Shown in pieces: positions 1-6,142 of a DNA stretch of 8,569 nucleotides. The stretch spans positions 1-8,569 of the forward strand of contig NZ_CALTWS010000121.1 of NCBI RefSeq assembly GCF_943913055.1, read 5' to 3'. A program made the translations under genes and the position numbers. Origin of the DNA: an uncultured Brevundimonas sp. (GTDB lineage: Bacteria > Pseudomonadota > Alphaproteobacteria > Caulobacterales > Caulobacteraceae). Each line of letters begins with the position of its first letter. Position 1 is the first letter of the stretch. The notes beneath the pieces are model-generated. The model had not been told where the DNA came from, ran no database searches, and saw only the letters and a list, made by a program, of their open reading frames with translations.

Positions 1-271
1 GCCCGCCGCCAAGTCTGATGCGAAGCCGGCGTCCACCGCCAAGCCTGCCGCAGCGGCCAAGCCCGCCGCAGCACCGAAGCCCGCTCCTGCCGAGGCCCTC
101 AAGGCAACGCCCGCACCCGCCGCTGCGCCATTGAGCGCCGCCGCTTCGACGCCTGCACCGGCACCCAAGCCCCCTGCGGCCGCCGCACCCTCGCCGGCAC
201 CGGCCCCAGCCAAGGCCGAGGAAAAAGGTTTCTTTGCCAAGCTGGGCGACATGATCTTCGGCAAGAAGTAG
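1..271 (+). CDS. C-terminal tail of an unidentified Ala/Pro/Lys-rich protein (5' end outside window)
   Basis: An open frame enters from the left edge (codons from base 2) and ends at TAG 269-271, giving the last 89 residues. The first 70 or so are low-complexity: Ala and Pro with regularly spaced Lys, including degenerate K-P-A-A-A units, which implies a disordered basic linker. The last 17 residues change character: an acidic/basic step (KAEEK) is followed by GFFAKLGDMIFGKK, which could form a short amphipathic helix with aromatic residues on one face and Lys at the end. This could touch the membrane or dock on a partner (inference). A strong terminator follows 20 bases later, so it is the last gene of its transcript. 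The family cannot be told from the tail; the codon use (GCC, CCC, AAG) matches the other genes. Confidence 0.7.
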   Translation, partial: PAAKSDAKPASTAKPAAAAKPAAAPKPAPAEALKATPAPAAAPLSAAASTPAPAPKPPAAAAPSPAPAPAKAEEKGFFAKLGDMIFGKK

Positions 272-290
272 TTCGAAGTCCGAATTGAAG

Positions 291-324
291 AAGCGCCGGT
301 GGATCGCTCCACCGGCGCTTTTTT
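291..324 (+). terminator. Rho-independent terminator of the first gene
   Basis: There is a perfect 13-bp GC-rich stem: AAGCGCCGGTGGA at 291-303 pairs with TCCACCGGCGCTT at 308-320 around the 4-base loop TCGC. A run of six T (319-324) follows on the plus strand. This is a textbook intrinsic terminator for the gene ending at 271. Read from the minus strand, the stem lies 30 bases beyond the stop of the DUF3126 gene but is followed by CTTC rather than a T-run, so it would be a weaker stop in that direction. Confidence 0.92.
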
Positions 325-349
325 CATGCCCGTTTGCAGGCGAAGCTGA

Positions 350-562
350 TCAGTCGGCTGGCAGGTCCTCGGCCAGAATCGCCATCTCGAACATGAAGCT
401 GCCGGCCTCGTCCTCGTCCTCGAAGACCACGCCGATGAATTCATCGCCGACATAGACCTCGGCAGAATCGCTGGGCTTGCCGCGCGGCTTCAGGATGATG
501 CCGCCCGTGTTAAAGGTGCGCTTCAGGTGCGTCTCGACGCGCTTCATGTCGGCGGTGTTCAT
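350..562 (-). CDS. DUF3126 family protein, 70 aa
   Basis: This is a small cytosolic protein that I recognise as DUF3126, a family of about 70 residues found in alphaproteobacteria and of unknown function. The N-terminal part (about residues 1-25) is a predicted helix with basic residues (KRVETHLKRTF). The conserved core follows: DSAEVYVGDEFIGVVFEDEDE at about 32-52, then a helix with FMFEMAILAEDL. There is no signal peptide, membrane segment or cysteine. ATG at 562 is preceded by GAGG with suitable spacing (GAGGTCCACC-ATG), so the start is well supported. It lies 62 bases after thiG on the same strand and could be the last gene of that unit, though nothing ties it to thiamine synthesis. Confidence 0.85.
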   Translation of the reverse strand: MNTADMKRVETHLKRTFNTGGIILKPRGKPSDSAEVYVGDEFIGVVFEDEDEAGSFMFEMAILAEDLPAD

Positions 563-624
563 GGTGGACCTCGTCTCAAATCGTTGGCGCGGAACCTAGA
601 GGGCCGGGACCGGAAGGGAAACCC

Positions 625-1410
625 CTAGATCAGGCCGCTGAGCGGCGAACTGGCACTGGCGTACATCCGCTTGGGCATCCGCCCCGCCAGATAGGCCTCG
701 CGCCCCGCGATAACCGCATGCTTCATGGCGCTGGCCATCCGGATGGGGTCCTTCGCCCCGGCAATGGCCGTATTGGCGATCAGGGCGTCGCAGCCCAGCT
801 CCATGGCGATGGTCGCATCCGACGCCGTGCCCACGCCCGCATCGACCAGGACCGGGACGGTCGCCTGTTCCACGATCAGGCGGATATTGACCCGGTTCTG
901 GATGCCGAGGCCCGAGCCGATGGGGCTGGCAGCCGGCATGATGGCCGCGGCCCCCGCCTCCTCCAGCCGCCTGGCCATGACCACGTCATCGGTGCAATAA
1001 ACCATGACGTCGAACCCGTCCTTGACCAGGATATCCAGCGACCGCAGAGTCTCGATCATGTCGGGATATAGGTGCGCGCTGTCCGACAGCACCTCCAGCT
1101 TGACCAGGTTCCAGCCCCCCGCCTCGCGCGCCAGACGCAGCGTCCGCACCGCCTCCTCGCCCGTGAAGCACCCCGCCGTATTGGGCAGGAAGGTGAATCG
1201 CTCGGGGCTGACATGGTCGACCAGCATCGGCTGGTTGGGATCGGACAGATTCACCCGCCGCACCGCCACGGTCACGATCTCCGCCCCGGCCGCCTCGGCT
1301 GCGGCGGCATTCTGGGCATAGTCGGCATATTTGCCGGTCCCCACGATCAGGCGCGAGGAAAAGGTACTACCGGCGACGGTCCAGGTGTCGGGCAAAACAG
1401 GATCAGTCAT
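625..1410 (-). CDS. thiG: Thiazole synthase ThiG
   Basis: This cytosolic enzyme forms thiazole phosphate from 1-deoxy-D-xylulose 5-phosphate, dehydroglycine and the sulfur of ThiS thiocarboxylate, the thiazole branch of thiamine synthesis. At 261 residues it is full length for a TIM-barrel ThiG. Visible family signatures are GTGKY (24-28), LPNTAGC (75-81), NLVKLEV (101-107) with K104 as the expected Schiff-base lysine, PIGSGLGIQN (163-172), VDAGVGTASDA (189-199) and ANTAIAGAKDP (212-222), the last three being phosphate-binding loops. The ATG at 1410 gives the expected N-terminus but has no clear Shine-Dalgarno sequence; it starts 32 bases after the SPFH gene stop, so translation may depend on the upstream gene (inference). 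ThiS is encoded about 1.4 kb upstream on the same strand. The glycine-oxidising partner (ThiO or ThiH) is not in the window. Confidence 0.97.
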   Translation of the reverse strand: MTDPVLPDTWTVAGSTFSSRLIVGTGKYADYAQNAAAAEAAGAEIVTVAVRRVNLSDPNQPMLVDHVSPERFTFLPNTAGCFTGEEAVRTLRLAREAGGWNLVKLEVLSDSAHLYPDMIETLRSLDILVKDGFDVMVYCTDDVVMARRLEEAGAAAIMPAASPIGSGLGIQNRVNIRLIVEQATVPVLVDAGVGTASDATIAMELGCDALIANTAIAGAKDPIRMASAMKHAVIAGREAYLAGRMPKRMYASASSPLSGLI

Positions 1411-1442
1411 GCGCGCGGTTTAGCGACTTGTCGCCTGCGAGA

Positions 1443-2489
1443 CTACCGTGATGCGTTGGCCTGATTGTCCCGGCTTTCGATCAGTTGCGACAGATTGATG
1501 CCCTGGCCGATTACACAGGTGTCCGCACTCAATGGGCACAGGCCGAGGGTCCGCTCGATCTCGCGCAACCGCACCACCTCCGGATTTGACCGTATCGATT
1601 CAGCCAGCAGCCGGTTGGCCTCAGCCTGGCCTCGCGCCTGGGCGATGCGAGCCTCCGCATTGGCCCGTTCCAGATTGACCCGCTCCAGAGCCGCGCGGGT
1701 GTTCTGCTCGGCCGTGGTGCGCGACTGGATCGCCTGAAGCACCGTCTCGGGATATCGGATGGAGCCGACCCATTCCATGCGGATGATCTCAAGCCCCTGA
1801 GGCGTCCATTCCCGCTGGAGGGCCTGCATGGCGCGTTGCAGCACGATCTGGCGTCCTGGTCCGATCAGCTGGCCGGGACAGTCATCGGCATCCGGCGTGC
1901 CCGGCGCGAGCGGCACGGCGGCGGCTGGTGCGATGGGCTGGCTTTCCGGCAGGGCGGATTGCTGAGCATTGCAGGCGACCGGCAGCTTTTCCGTCTCCCG
2001 TGCGATAGCGGCCCGCACGGAGGTTCTCAGCGGTCCATCGATGAAGTCATCGAACTCCTGTCGCCAGGTGGCATACAGATCCGCGGCCTTGTCCTCACGC
2101 ACCCTGAACGTCAGCGCCACGTCCGCCGTCATCGGCAAGCCCAGCACGTCCGAGAAGGTGATCTCCTCGTTCTCTCCGCCGTCCGAGTTGGGCTCGCGAG
2201 TATAGCTGTAGGTGCGCTGGAGCGTCTGATAGGTGCGGATTTTCTCGCCGATGCCTTCCCAATGAAAGCCCGGCCCCAGTTCTTCGCGCTGAACGCCGGG
2301 ATTGGGACCGAATTTGGTAGTCTTGATCCCCATGTAGCCGCTCTCGACCGTGACGCTGCACGATGTGACTGTCACCAGCGAGATGCCGATCAACAGGCCG
2401 ATGATCATCACGAGCGAGATCACCCGCCCGACAGACCGTCCACCTCCACCGCCGGGAAGCGACGACAGCCGCGCACCAAAATCCGTCAT
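1443..2489 (-). CDS. SPFH/band-7 (prohibitin/HflC-like) membrane protein, 348 aa
   Basis: This is a membrane-anchored SPFH-domain protein. Residues 1-20 are a Gly-rich cytosolic leader with Arg18 and Arg22 just before a hydrophobic segment (about 24-43). The segment ends VTSC (41-44), which loosely fits a lipobox, so it could be a transmembrane anchor or a lipoprotein signal. The band-7 domain runs from about 46 (VESGYMGIKTTKFG, GPGFHW, TFSDVLGLPMTADVALTFRV) to about 255 (GLEIIRMEWVGSIRYPETVLQAI). A charged coiled-coil typical of the family follows at about 256-312 (AALERVNLERANAEARIAQARGQAEAN). Residues 171-212 form an Ala/Pro-rich insertion with C173 and C204; another pair, C318 and C325, lies near the C-terminus. 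SPFH proteins form oligomers that organise membranes or proteases; the exact partner is unknown. It starts 22 bases after the two-helix protein gene and precedes thiG by 32 bases. Confidence 0.88.
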   Translation of the reverse strand: MTDFGARLSSLPGGGGGRSVGRVISLVMIIGLLIGISLVTVTSCSVTVESGYMGIKTTKFGPNPGVQREELGPGFHWEGIGEKIRTYQTLQRTYSYTREPNSDGGENEEITFSDVLGLPMTADVALTFRVREDKAADLYATWRQEFDDFIDGPLRTSVRAAIARETEKLPVACNAQQSALPESQPIAPAAAVPLAPGTPDADDCPGQLIGPGRQIVLQRAMQALQREWTPQGLEIIRMEWVGSIRYPETVLQAIQSRTTAEQNTRAALERVNLERANAEARIAQARGQAEANRLLAESIRSNPEVVRLREIERTLGLCPLSADTCVIGQGINLSQLIESRDNQANASR

Positions 2490-2511
2490 CGCCTATTCGC
2501 CCCTCAACACC

Positions 2512-2724
2512 TTATCGCCTGATCGACCAGGACCACAGTTTCCACGCCACCCAGACCAAGGCCAATACGCCGCCGATACCGACGACGGTCGCCGTGATCA
2601 CGCTTCCCGCGAAATGGGCTTCCAGAATGGCCGGAACGATGACGCGGATCAGGACGATGAAGGCGACGACCAGGGCGGCGATGCTCGCCGCCAGACGCAA
2701 AGCCGTGCCGATGTCCTTTTCCAT
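2512..2724 (-). CDS. Small two-helix membrane protein, 70 aa, unknown function
   Basis: This is a short inner-membrane protein that I do not recognise. It has two hydrophobic segments, about residues 10-34 (LRLAASIAALVVAFIVLIRVIVPAI region) and 40-62 (SVITATVVGIGGVLALVWVAW region), joined by a short EAHFAG turn, and it ends in a basic aromatic tail (KLWSWSIRR). I chose ATG 2724 because a strong GGAGG lies 8 bases before it. The ATG at 2748 in the same frame would add eight residues but has its nearest GGAG about 14 bases away. It follows thiS by 58 bases and precedes the SPFH gene by 22 bases. Small membrane proteins beside SPFH genes often work with them, as NfeD-type partners do, but this one shows no NfeD signature, so that link is only positional. 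Confidence 0.7.
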   Translation of the reverse strand: MEKDIGTALRLAASIAALVVAFIVLIRVIVPAILEAHFAGSVITATVVGIGGVLALVWVAWKLWSWSIRR

Positions 2725-2725
2725 G

Positions 2726-2742
2726 CCCGCCCCCTCCAGCGT
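2726..2742 (-). promoter_or_regulatory. Ribosome binding site deciding the start of the two-helix protein
   Basis: On the minus strand the sequence CTGGAGGGGGCGGGC directly precedes the ATG at 2724. Its GGAGG core is 8 bases from that ATG, which makes it the best Shine-Dalgarno match of the left-hand gene set. It lies downstream of the alternative ATG at 2748, so it argues for the shorter 70-residue product. Confidence 0.6.
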
Positions 2743-2782
2743 CTCCATCTCAGCCTATCGCTCCGGATTCCGCAAAGGGTTT

Positions 2783-2980
2783 TCACCCCCCACCCACGAA
2801 CTGCACCAGCTCGATCCGGTCTCCCTCCGCCAGCGCCGTCGTGGCGTGCAGCGACCGGGGCACGATCTCCAGATTGCGCTCCACCGCCACCTTGCGGACG
2901 TCCAGCCCCAGGGCCTCGACCAGTTCCAGGATCGTCCGCGCCGACACTTCGCGCGTATCTCCGTTGACTTGAATGCGCAT
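2783..2980 (-). CDS. thiS: Sulfur carrier protein ThiS
   Basis: ThiS is a small ubiquitin-like sulfur carrier. Its C-terminal glycine is adenylylated and converted to a thiocarboxylate that donates sulfur to ThiG. The 65-residue product has the usual length and pattern: an N-terminal strand with MRIQVNGDTREV, a helix with TILELVEALGL (about 17-27), VAVERNLEIVPR (about 31-42), then the LAEGDRIELVQFVGGG end. The terminal Gly-Gly(-Gly) is the functional signature, and the extra Gly is common in alphaproteobacterial ThiS as far as I recall. The ATG at 2980 has only a weak ribosome binding site. It is the first gene of the minus-strand set and diverges from aroQ across 95 bases. It is not next to thiG; two membrane-protein genes lie between them. 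Confidence 0.92.
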   Translation of the reverse strand: MRIQVNGDTREVSARTILELVEALGLDVRKVAVERNLEIVPRSLHATTALAEGDRIELVQFVGGG

Positions 2981-3011
2981 ACCGTTACGTCAATCCGTTC
3001 ATCGTCGCGCT

Positions 3012-3039
3012 TTGACCCGCGCGGTCCGTCAGTTAAAAG
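3012..3039 (+). promoter_or_regulatory. Candidate sigma-70-type promoter for aroQ-accB-accC
   Basis: TTGACC (3012-3017) is a good -35 match. TAAAAG (3034-3039) lies 16 bases further on as a possible -10. The start of transcription would fall near 3046, about 30 bases before the aroQ ATG. A GATTC site (GANTC, the CcrM methylation target of Caulobacterales) at 3047-3051 sits at this position inside a short inverted repeat, CCGAT-TC-ATCGG (3045-3056). The -10 match is imperfect and transcription has not been shown, so this is a candidate only. Confidence 0.35.
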
Positions 3040-3075
3040 GCCGCCCGATTCATCGGCGTCCAGCGCCCGGAGCTC

Positions 3076-3543
3076 ATGCCCCAAACGTCCGTCATCTACG
3101 TCCTGAACGGCCCCAACCTCAACCTGCTCGGGGTGCGGGAACCGGATATCTATGGGCATGAGACACTGGCCGACATCGAAACTCTTTGCGTCGACGCCGC
3201 TGACGGGGCCGAGATTGTCTTTCGCCAGACCAATCACGAGGGTGAACTGATCGACTGGGTGCAGGAGGCGCGCGACAAGGCCTCGGCCCTGGTGCTGAAC
3301 GCCGCCGGCTATACCCACACCTCCGTGGCCCTGCTGGACGCGCTGAAGACTCTGACGATCCCGATCGTCGAATGCCACCTGTCGAACCCGGCGGCGCGCG
3401 AGCGTTTCCGGCATCGATCCTATGTTTCGCCGGTCGCTACCGGCATCATTTCGGGCTTTGGCCCGATCAGCTACGAACTGGCCGTCAAGGCCGCCCTCGG
3501 CCTGGTGCAGAAACGCACCGGGGCTCAGGGCCGTTCGGTTTAA
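3076..3543 (+). CDS. aroQ: Type II 3-dehydroquinate dehydratase
   Basis: AroQ catalyses the third step of the shikimate pathway, the reversible trans-dehydration of 3-dehydroquinate to 3-dehydroshikimate, as a cytosolic dodecamer. The 155-residue length is typical. All class II signatures are present: NGPNLNLLGVREPDIYG (11-27) with the flexible-lid R21 and catalytic Y26, FRQTNHEGELID (49-60), NAAGYTHTSVALLDAL (75-90) with N75 and H81, ECHLSNPAARERFRHRSYVSP (99-119) with the catalytic H101 and R112, and GISGFG-like GIISGFG (123-129). These positions line up with the active-site residues known in the family. The ATG at 3076 has GGAG only 3 bases upstream, a tight but usable spacing. It is the first gene of the plus-strand set; accB follows after 19 bases. 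aroQ-accB-accC order is common in proteobacteria. Confidence 0.97.
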   Translation: MPQTSVIYVLNGPNLNLLGVREPDIYGHETLADIETLCVDAADGAEIVFRQTNHEGELIDWVQEARDKASALVLNAAGYTHTSVALLDALKTLTIPIVECHLSNPAARERFRHRSYVSPVATGIISGFGPISYELAVKAALGLVQKRTGAQGRSV

Positions 3544-3562
3544 AGGACAGAAAGAGGCTCCC

Positions 3563-4078
3563 ATGGCCGATTCCAAAACCCCCGCGCTCAAGAACGACGC
3601 CGAGATCGACACCGCCCTGGTGCGGCAACTGGCTGACATCCTGAACGACACCGACCTGACCGAGATCGAGGTCGAGCGCGGCGATCTGCACATCCGCGTC
3701 GCGCGTGAAGTGACCGTGTCGGCCCCGGTGCAGTATGCCGCCGCCCCCGCCTATGCGTCTCAGGCTCCCGCTGCCGCCCCTGCAGCGGCTGCGCCTGCCG
3801 CCGCCATGCCTTCAGACCCCGCCACCCTCGTCGCCAAGTCGGGTGAAGAAGTGAAGTCGCCCATGGTCGGTACCGCCTATCTGCAGGCCTCGCCCGAGGC
3901 TCCGCCCTTCGTCCAGGCCGGCGACACAGTCAAGAAGGGCCAGACCCTGCTGATCGTCGAGGCGATGAAGACCATGAACCCGATCCAGGCTCCGCGCGAC
4001 GGTGTCGTGGTTGAGGTTCTGGTCGGCGACGCCCAGCCCGTCGAGTTCGGCGAACCCCTCGTCCTGCTGCAAGCCTGA
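3563..4078 (+). CDS. accB: Biotin carboxyl carrier protein of acetyl-CoA carboxylase (AccB)
   Basis: AccB carries biotin between the biotin carboxylase AccC and the carboxyltransferase AccAD in the first committed step of fatty acid synthesis. The 171-residue product has an N-terminal helical and strand region (about 12-48, LVRQLADILNDTDLTEIEVERGDLHIRV). An Ala/Pro-rich flexible linker follows (about 54-87). The biotinyl/lipoyl domain (about 96-171) has SPMVGTAY and the biotinylation motif EAMKTMNPI, with K136 as the biotinylated lysine. The Ala-rich linker lets the arm swing between active sites. I placed the start at ATG 3563, which has GAGG at 3554-3557, 5 bases upstream, and gives the usual N-terminus; the open frame runs further 5' but inside aroQ. 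The accC start follows 10 bases after its stop, and the stop region doubles as the accC ribosome binding site. Confidence 0.96.
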   Translation: MADSKTPALKNDAEIDTALVRQLADILNDTDLTEIEVERGDLHIRVAREVTVSAPVQYAAAPAYASQAPAAAPAAAAPAAAMPSDPATLVAKSGEEVKSPMVGTAYLQASPEAPPFVQAGDTVKKGQTLLIVEAMKTMNPIQAPRDGVVVEVLVGDAQPVEFGEPLVLLQA

Positions 4079-4088
4079 GGCGCGGCGC

Positions 4089-5441
4089 ATGTTCACCAAG
4101 GTCCTGATCGCCAACCGCGGCGAGATCGCACTGCGCATCCACCGCGCGTGCAAGGAGATGGGCATCTCCACCGTCGCCGTGCACTCCGAGGCCGATCGCG
4201 GGGCCATGTGGGTTCGCCTGGCCGACGAAAGCGTCTGCATCGGCCCGGCTCCCGCGGCCAAATCCTATCTGAATATCCCCTCGATCATCGCGGCGGCCGA
4301 AATCACCGGAGCCCAGGCCATTCACCCCGGCTATGGTTTCCTCAGCGAGAACGCCCGCTTCGCCGAGATCGTCGAGGCCCACGGCATGACCTTCATCGGC
4401 CCCAGGCCCGAGCACATCCGGGTCATGGGCGACAAGATCACGGCCAAAAAAACGGTCATGGACGCTGGCATCCCTGTCGTTCCCGGCTCTGACGGCGAAG
4501 TCGAAACGGTCGAGGCTGCTATCGAGGCGTCTAAAACCATCGGCTTTCCGCTGATCGTCAAGGCGGCCGCCGGCGGCGGCGGACGCGGCATGAAGGTCGC
4601 GCTGACCGCAGACGATCTGGTCGAGGCCGTCCAGACCGCCCAGTCAGAGGCCCTGGCCGCATTCGGTAACGGTGCCGTCTATATGGAGCGCTACCTCCAG
4701 AAGCCGCGCCACATCGAGATCCAGGTCATCGCCGACAGCCACGGCAATGTCGTGCATCTGGGCGAGCGCGACTGCTCGCTGCAACGCCGTCACCAGAAGG
4801 TGCTGGAAGAAGCCCCCTCACCTGCCCTGTCGGCCGAAGGGCGCGCCAAAATCGGCGAGACGGTCAACAAGGCCATCGCCGCCATTGGCTATCTGGGCGT
4901 CGGCACGATCGAGTTCCTGTGGGAAGACGGCGAGTTCTTCTTCATCGAGATGAACACCCGCCTGCAGGTCGAGCATCCGGTCACGGAAATGATCACCGGC
5001 GTCGATCTGGTCCGCGAACAGGTCCGCATCGCGGCCGGTCTGCCGCTGTCGTTCAGCCAGGACGACATCGCGTTCAACGGTCACGCCATCGAGGTACGGA
5101 TCAACGCCGAAAACCCCGAAACCTTCACGCCATCTCCCGGCAAGGTCACCGATTTCCACGCCCCTGGCGGCCTGGGCGTGCGGCTGGATAGCGCCATCTA
5201 CGCCGGCTATTCGATCCCGCCGTACTACGACAGCCTGATCGGCAAGCTGATCGTGCATGGTCGCGACCGCGAGGAGGCCATCGCGCGCCTGCGACGCGCA
5301 CTCAACGAGGTCGTCGTCGGCGGGATCGACACCACGATTCCCCTCTTCCAGCGCCTGTTGGCCGAGCCTGACATCCTATCCGGCGACTATGACATTCACT
5401 GGCTGGAGAAGTGGGCGGCGCGTCAGAAGGCATCGGCCTAG
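4089..5441 (+). CDS. accC: Biotin carboxylase subunit of acetyl-CoA carboxylase (AccC)
   Basis: AccC uses ATP and bicarbonate to carboxylate the biotin on AccB. The 450-residue product is full length with an ATP-grasp fold. The N-terminal domain starts FTKVLIANRGEIALRI. The ATP-grasp features are K116 (MGDK), K158, the glycine-rich loop AAAGGGGRGMK (159-169), H208 and K237. The metal and catalytic residues are E275, E287, N289 and R291 (EMNTRLQVEHPVTE) plus R337 (EVRINAE). All line up, within one residue, with those known from the E. coli enzyme. The C-terminal domain ends in YDIHWLEKWAARQK. The start is ATG 4089, giving the MFTKVLIANRGE N-terminus; GAGG at 4077-4080 overlaps the accB TGA and sits 8 bases upstream, so accB and accC are probably translationally coupled. 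Confidence 0.98.
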   Translation: MFTKVLIANRGEIALRIHRACKEMGISTVAVHSEADRGAMWVRLADESVCIGPAPAAKSYLNIPSIIAAAEITGAQAIHPGYGFLSENARFAEIVEAHGMTFIGPRPEHIRVMGDKITAKKTVMDAGIPVVPGSDGEVETVEAAIEASKTIGFPLIVKAAAGGGGRGMKVALTADDLVEAVQTAQSEALAAFGNGAVYMERYLQKPRHIEIQVIADSHGNVVHLGERDCSLQRRHQKVLEEAPSPALSAEGRAKIGETVNKAIAAIGYLGVGTIEFLWEDGEFFFIEMNTRLQVEHPVTEMITGVDLVREQVRIAAGLPLSFSQDDIAFNGHAIEVRINAENPETFTPSPGKVTDFHAPGGLGVRLDSAIYAGYSIPPYYDSLIGKLIVHGRDREEAIARLRRALNEVVVGGIDTTIPLFQRLLAEPDILSGDYDIHWLEKWAARQKASA

Positions 5442-6142
5442 AGCGGGTGGACGAGCCCGGCTTCAGTGCCAGCAGCCCCTTCGGAGCCTTCGGCCCTGAC
5501 GAACTGCTGCACTGCTATGCCACGGGCGTGTTCCCGATGGGCGAGGCGCGTGACGATCCCCGCATCTTCCTGGTCGAGCCGGAGCAGCGGGGCGTCATAC
5601 CGCTGGGTGCCTTCCACATCCCGACCCGGCTGCGCCGCACGGTCCGCAGCGGGACCTTCACAGTCCGCATCGACACCGCCTTCGACGCCGTCGTCGATGC
5701 CTGTGCCGCTTCCTCCGCCGGCCGCGAAGACAGCTGGATCAACGCCCCGATCCGTCGGCTCTACATCGCGCTGAACGCACGCGGCCAGGCTCATTCCATC
5801 GAGTGCTGGCGCGATGAGCGGCTGGTCGGCGGCCTGTATGGCGTGACCTTGGGCGGGGCCTTCTTCGGCGAAAGCATGTTCAGCCTGGAACGCGATGCAT
5901 CCAAGGTGGCCCTGGTGCATCTGGTCGCGCGGCTGAAGCGCGGGGGCTGGCGGTTGCTGGACACCCAGTTCCTGACCACGCATCTGGCCCAGTTCGGCGC
6001 GGTCGAGACACCCCAGGCCGACTATCTGAAACGGCTCAGACCCGCCTTGGCGGTCAATCCCAACAGCCGCAGCCTGTTCGAGCCCATGTCAGGCGAGGCC
6101 GCGATCTTTTATGCCTTGCAGCCAACGATCCAGGCGTCATAG
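5411..6142 (+). CDS. aat: Leucyl/phenylalanyl-tRNA-protein transferase
   Basis: Aat moves Leu or Phe from charged tRNA to proteins with N-terminal Lys or Arg, marking them for ClpS/ClpAP degradation (bacterial N-degron pathway, cytosolic). Family signatures, numbered from GTG 5411, are FGPDELLHCYATGVFPMGE (27-45), PTRLRRTVRSGTF (71-83), SWINAPIRRLYIALNARGQAHSIECW (108-133), LVGGLYGVTLGGAFFGESMFS (138-158), DASKVALVHLV (162-172) and LLDTQFLTTHLAQFGA (182-197). The start is uncertain. GTG 5411 gives 243 residues and overlaps accC by 31 bases, with GGAG only 2 bases upstream. GTG 5447 gives 231 residues, nearer the common length, and starts just after the accC stop, also with a weak site. The 3' end overlaps the convergent DUF2155 gene by 34 bases. 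Confidence 0.95.
   Translation: MGGASEGIGLERVDEPGFSASSPFGAFGPDELLHCYATGVFPMGEARDDPRIFLVEPEQRGVIPLGAFHIPTRLRRTVRSGTFTVRIDTAFDAVVDACAASSAGREDSWINAPIRRLYIALNARGQAHSIECWRDERLVGGLYGVTLGGAFFGESMFSLERDASKVALVHLVARLKRGGWRLLDTQFLTTHLAQFGAVETPQADYLKRLRPALAVNPNSRSLFEPMSGEAAIFYALQPTIQAS

Noticed and set aside
596..628. Inverted repeat CTAGAGG / CCCCTAG (one G-U pair) around the thiG stop
   Set aside because: The 7-bp stem has a 19-base loop and no following T-run on the minus strand, so it does not make a convincing terminator; it may be chance.
1836..2522. A 228-codon plus-strand open frame opposite the SPFH gene
   Set aside because: It is antisense to a gene with recognisable SPFH and coiled-coil features; the product is His/Arg-rich and without domains.
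3045..3056. Short palindrome CCGAT-TC-ATCGG as an operator
   Set aside because: The arms are only 5 bases and there is no second copy; noted with the GANTC site but not called as an operator.
2755..3693. A 312-codon minus-strand open frame across thiS, the intergenic region, aroQ and the start of accB
   Set aside because: It runs antisense to aroQ and accB and overlaps thiS in another frame; both have clear family motifs. Long antisense frames are expected in DNA of this GC content, and its translation looks like no known family.
3732..3823. Low-complexity GCC/CCC-rich stretch as a DNA repeat
   Set aside because: It is the normal Ala/Pro linker of AccB and is explained by the protein.
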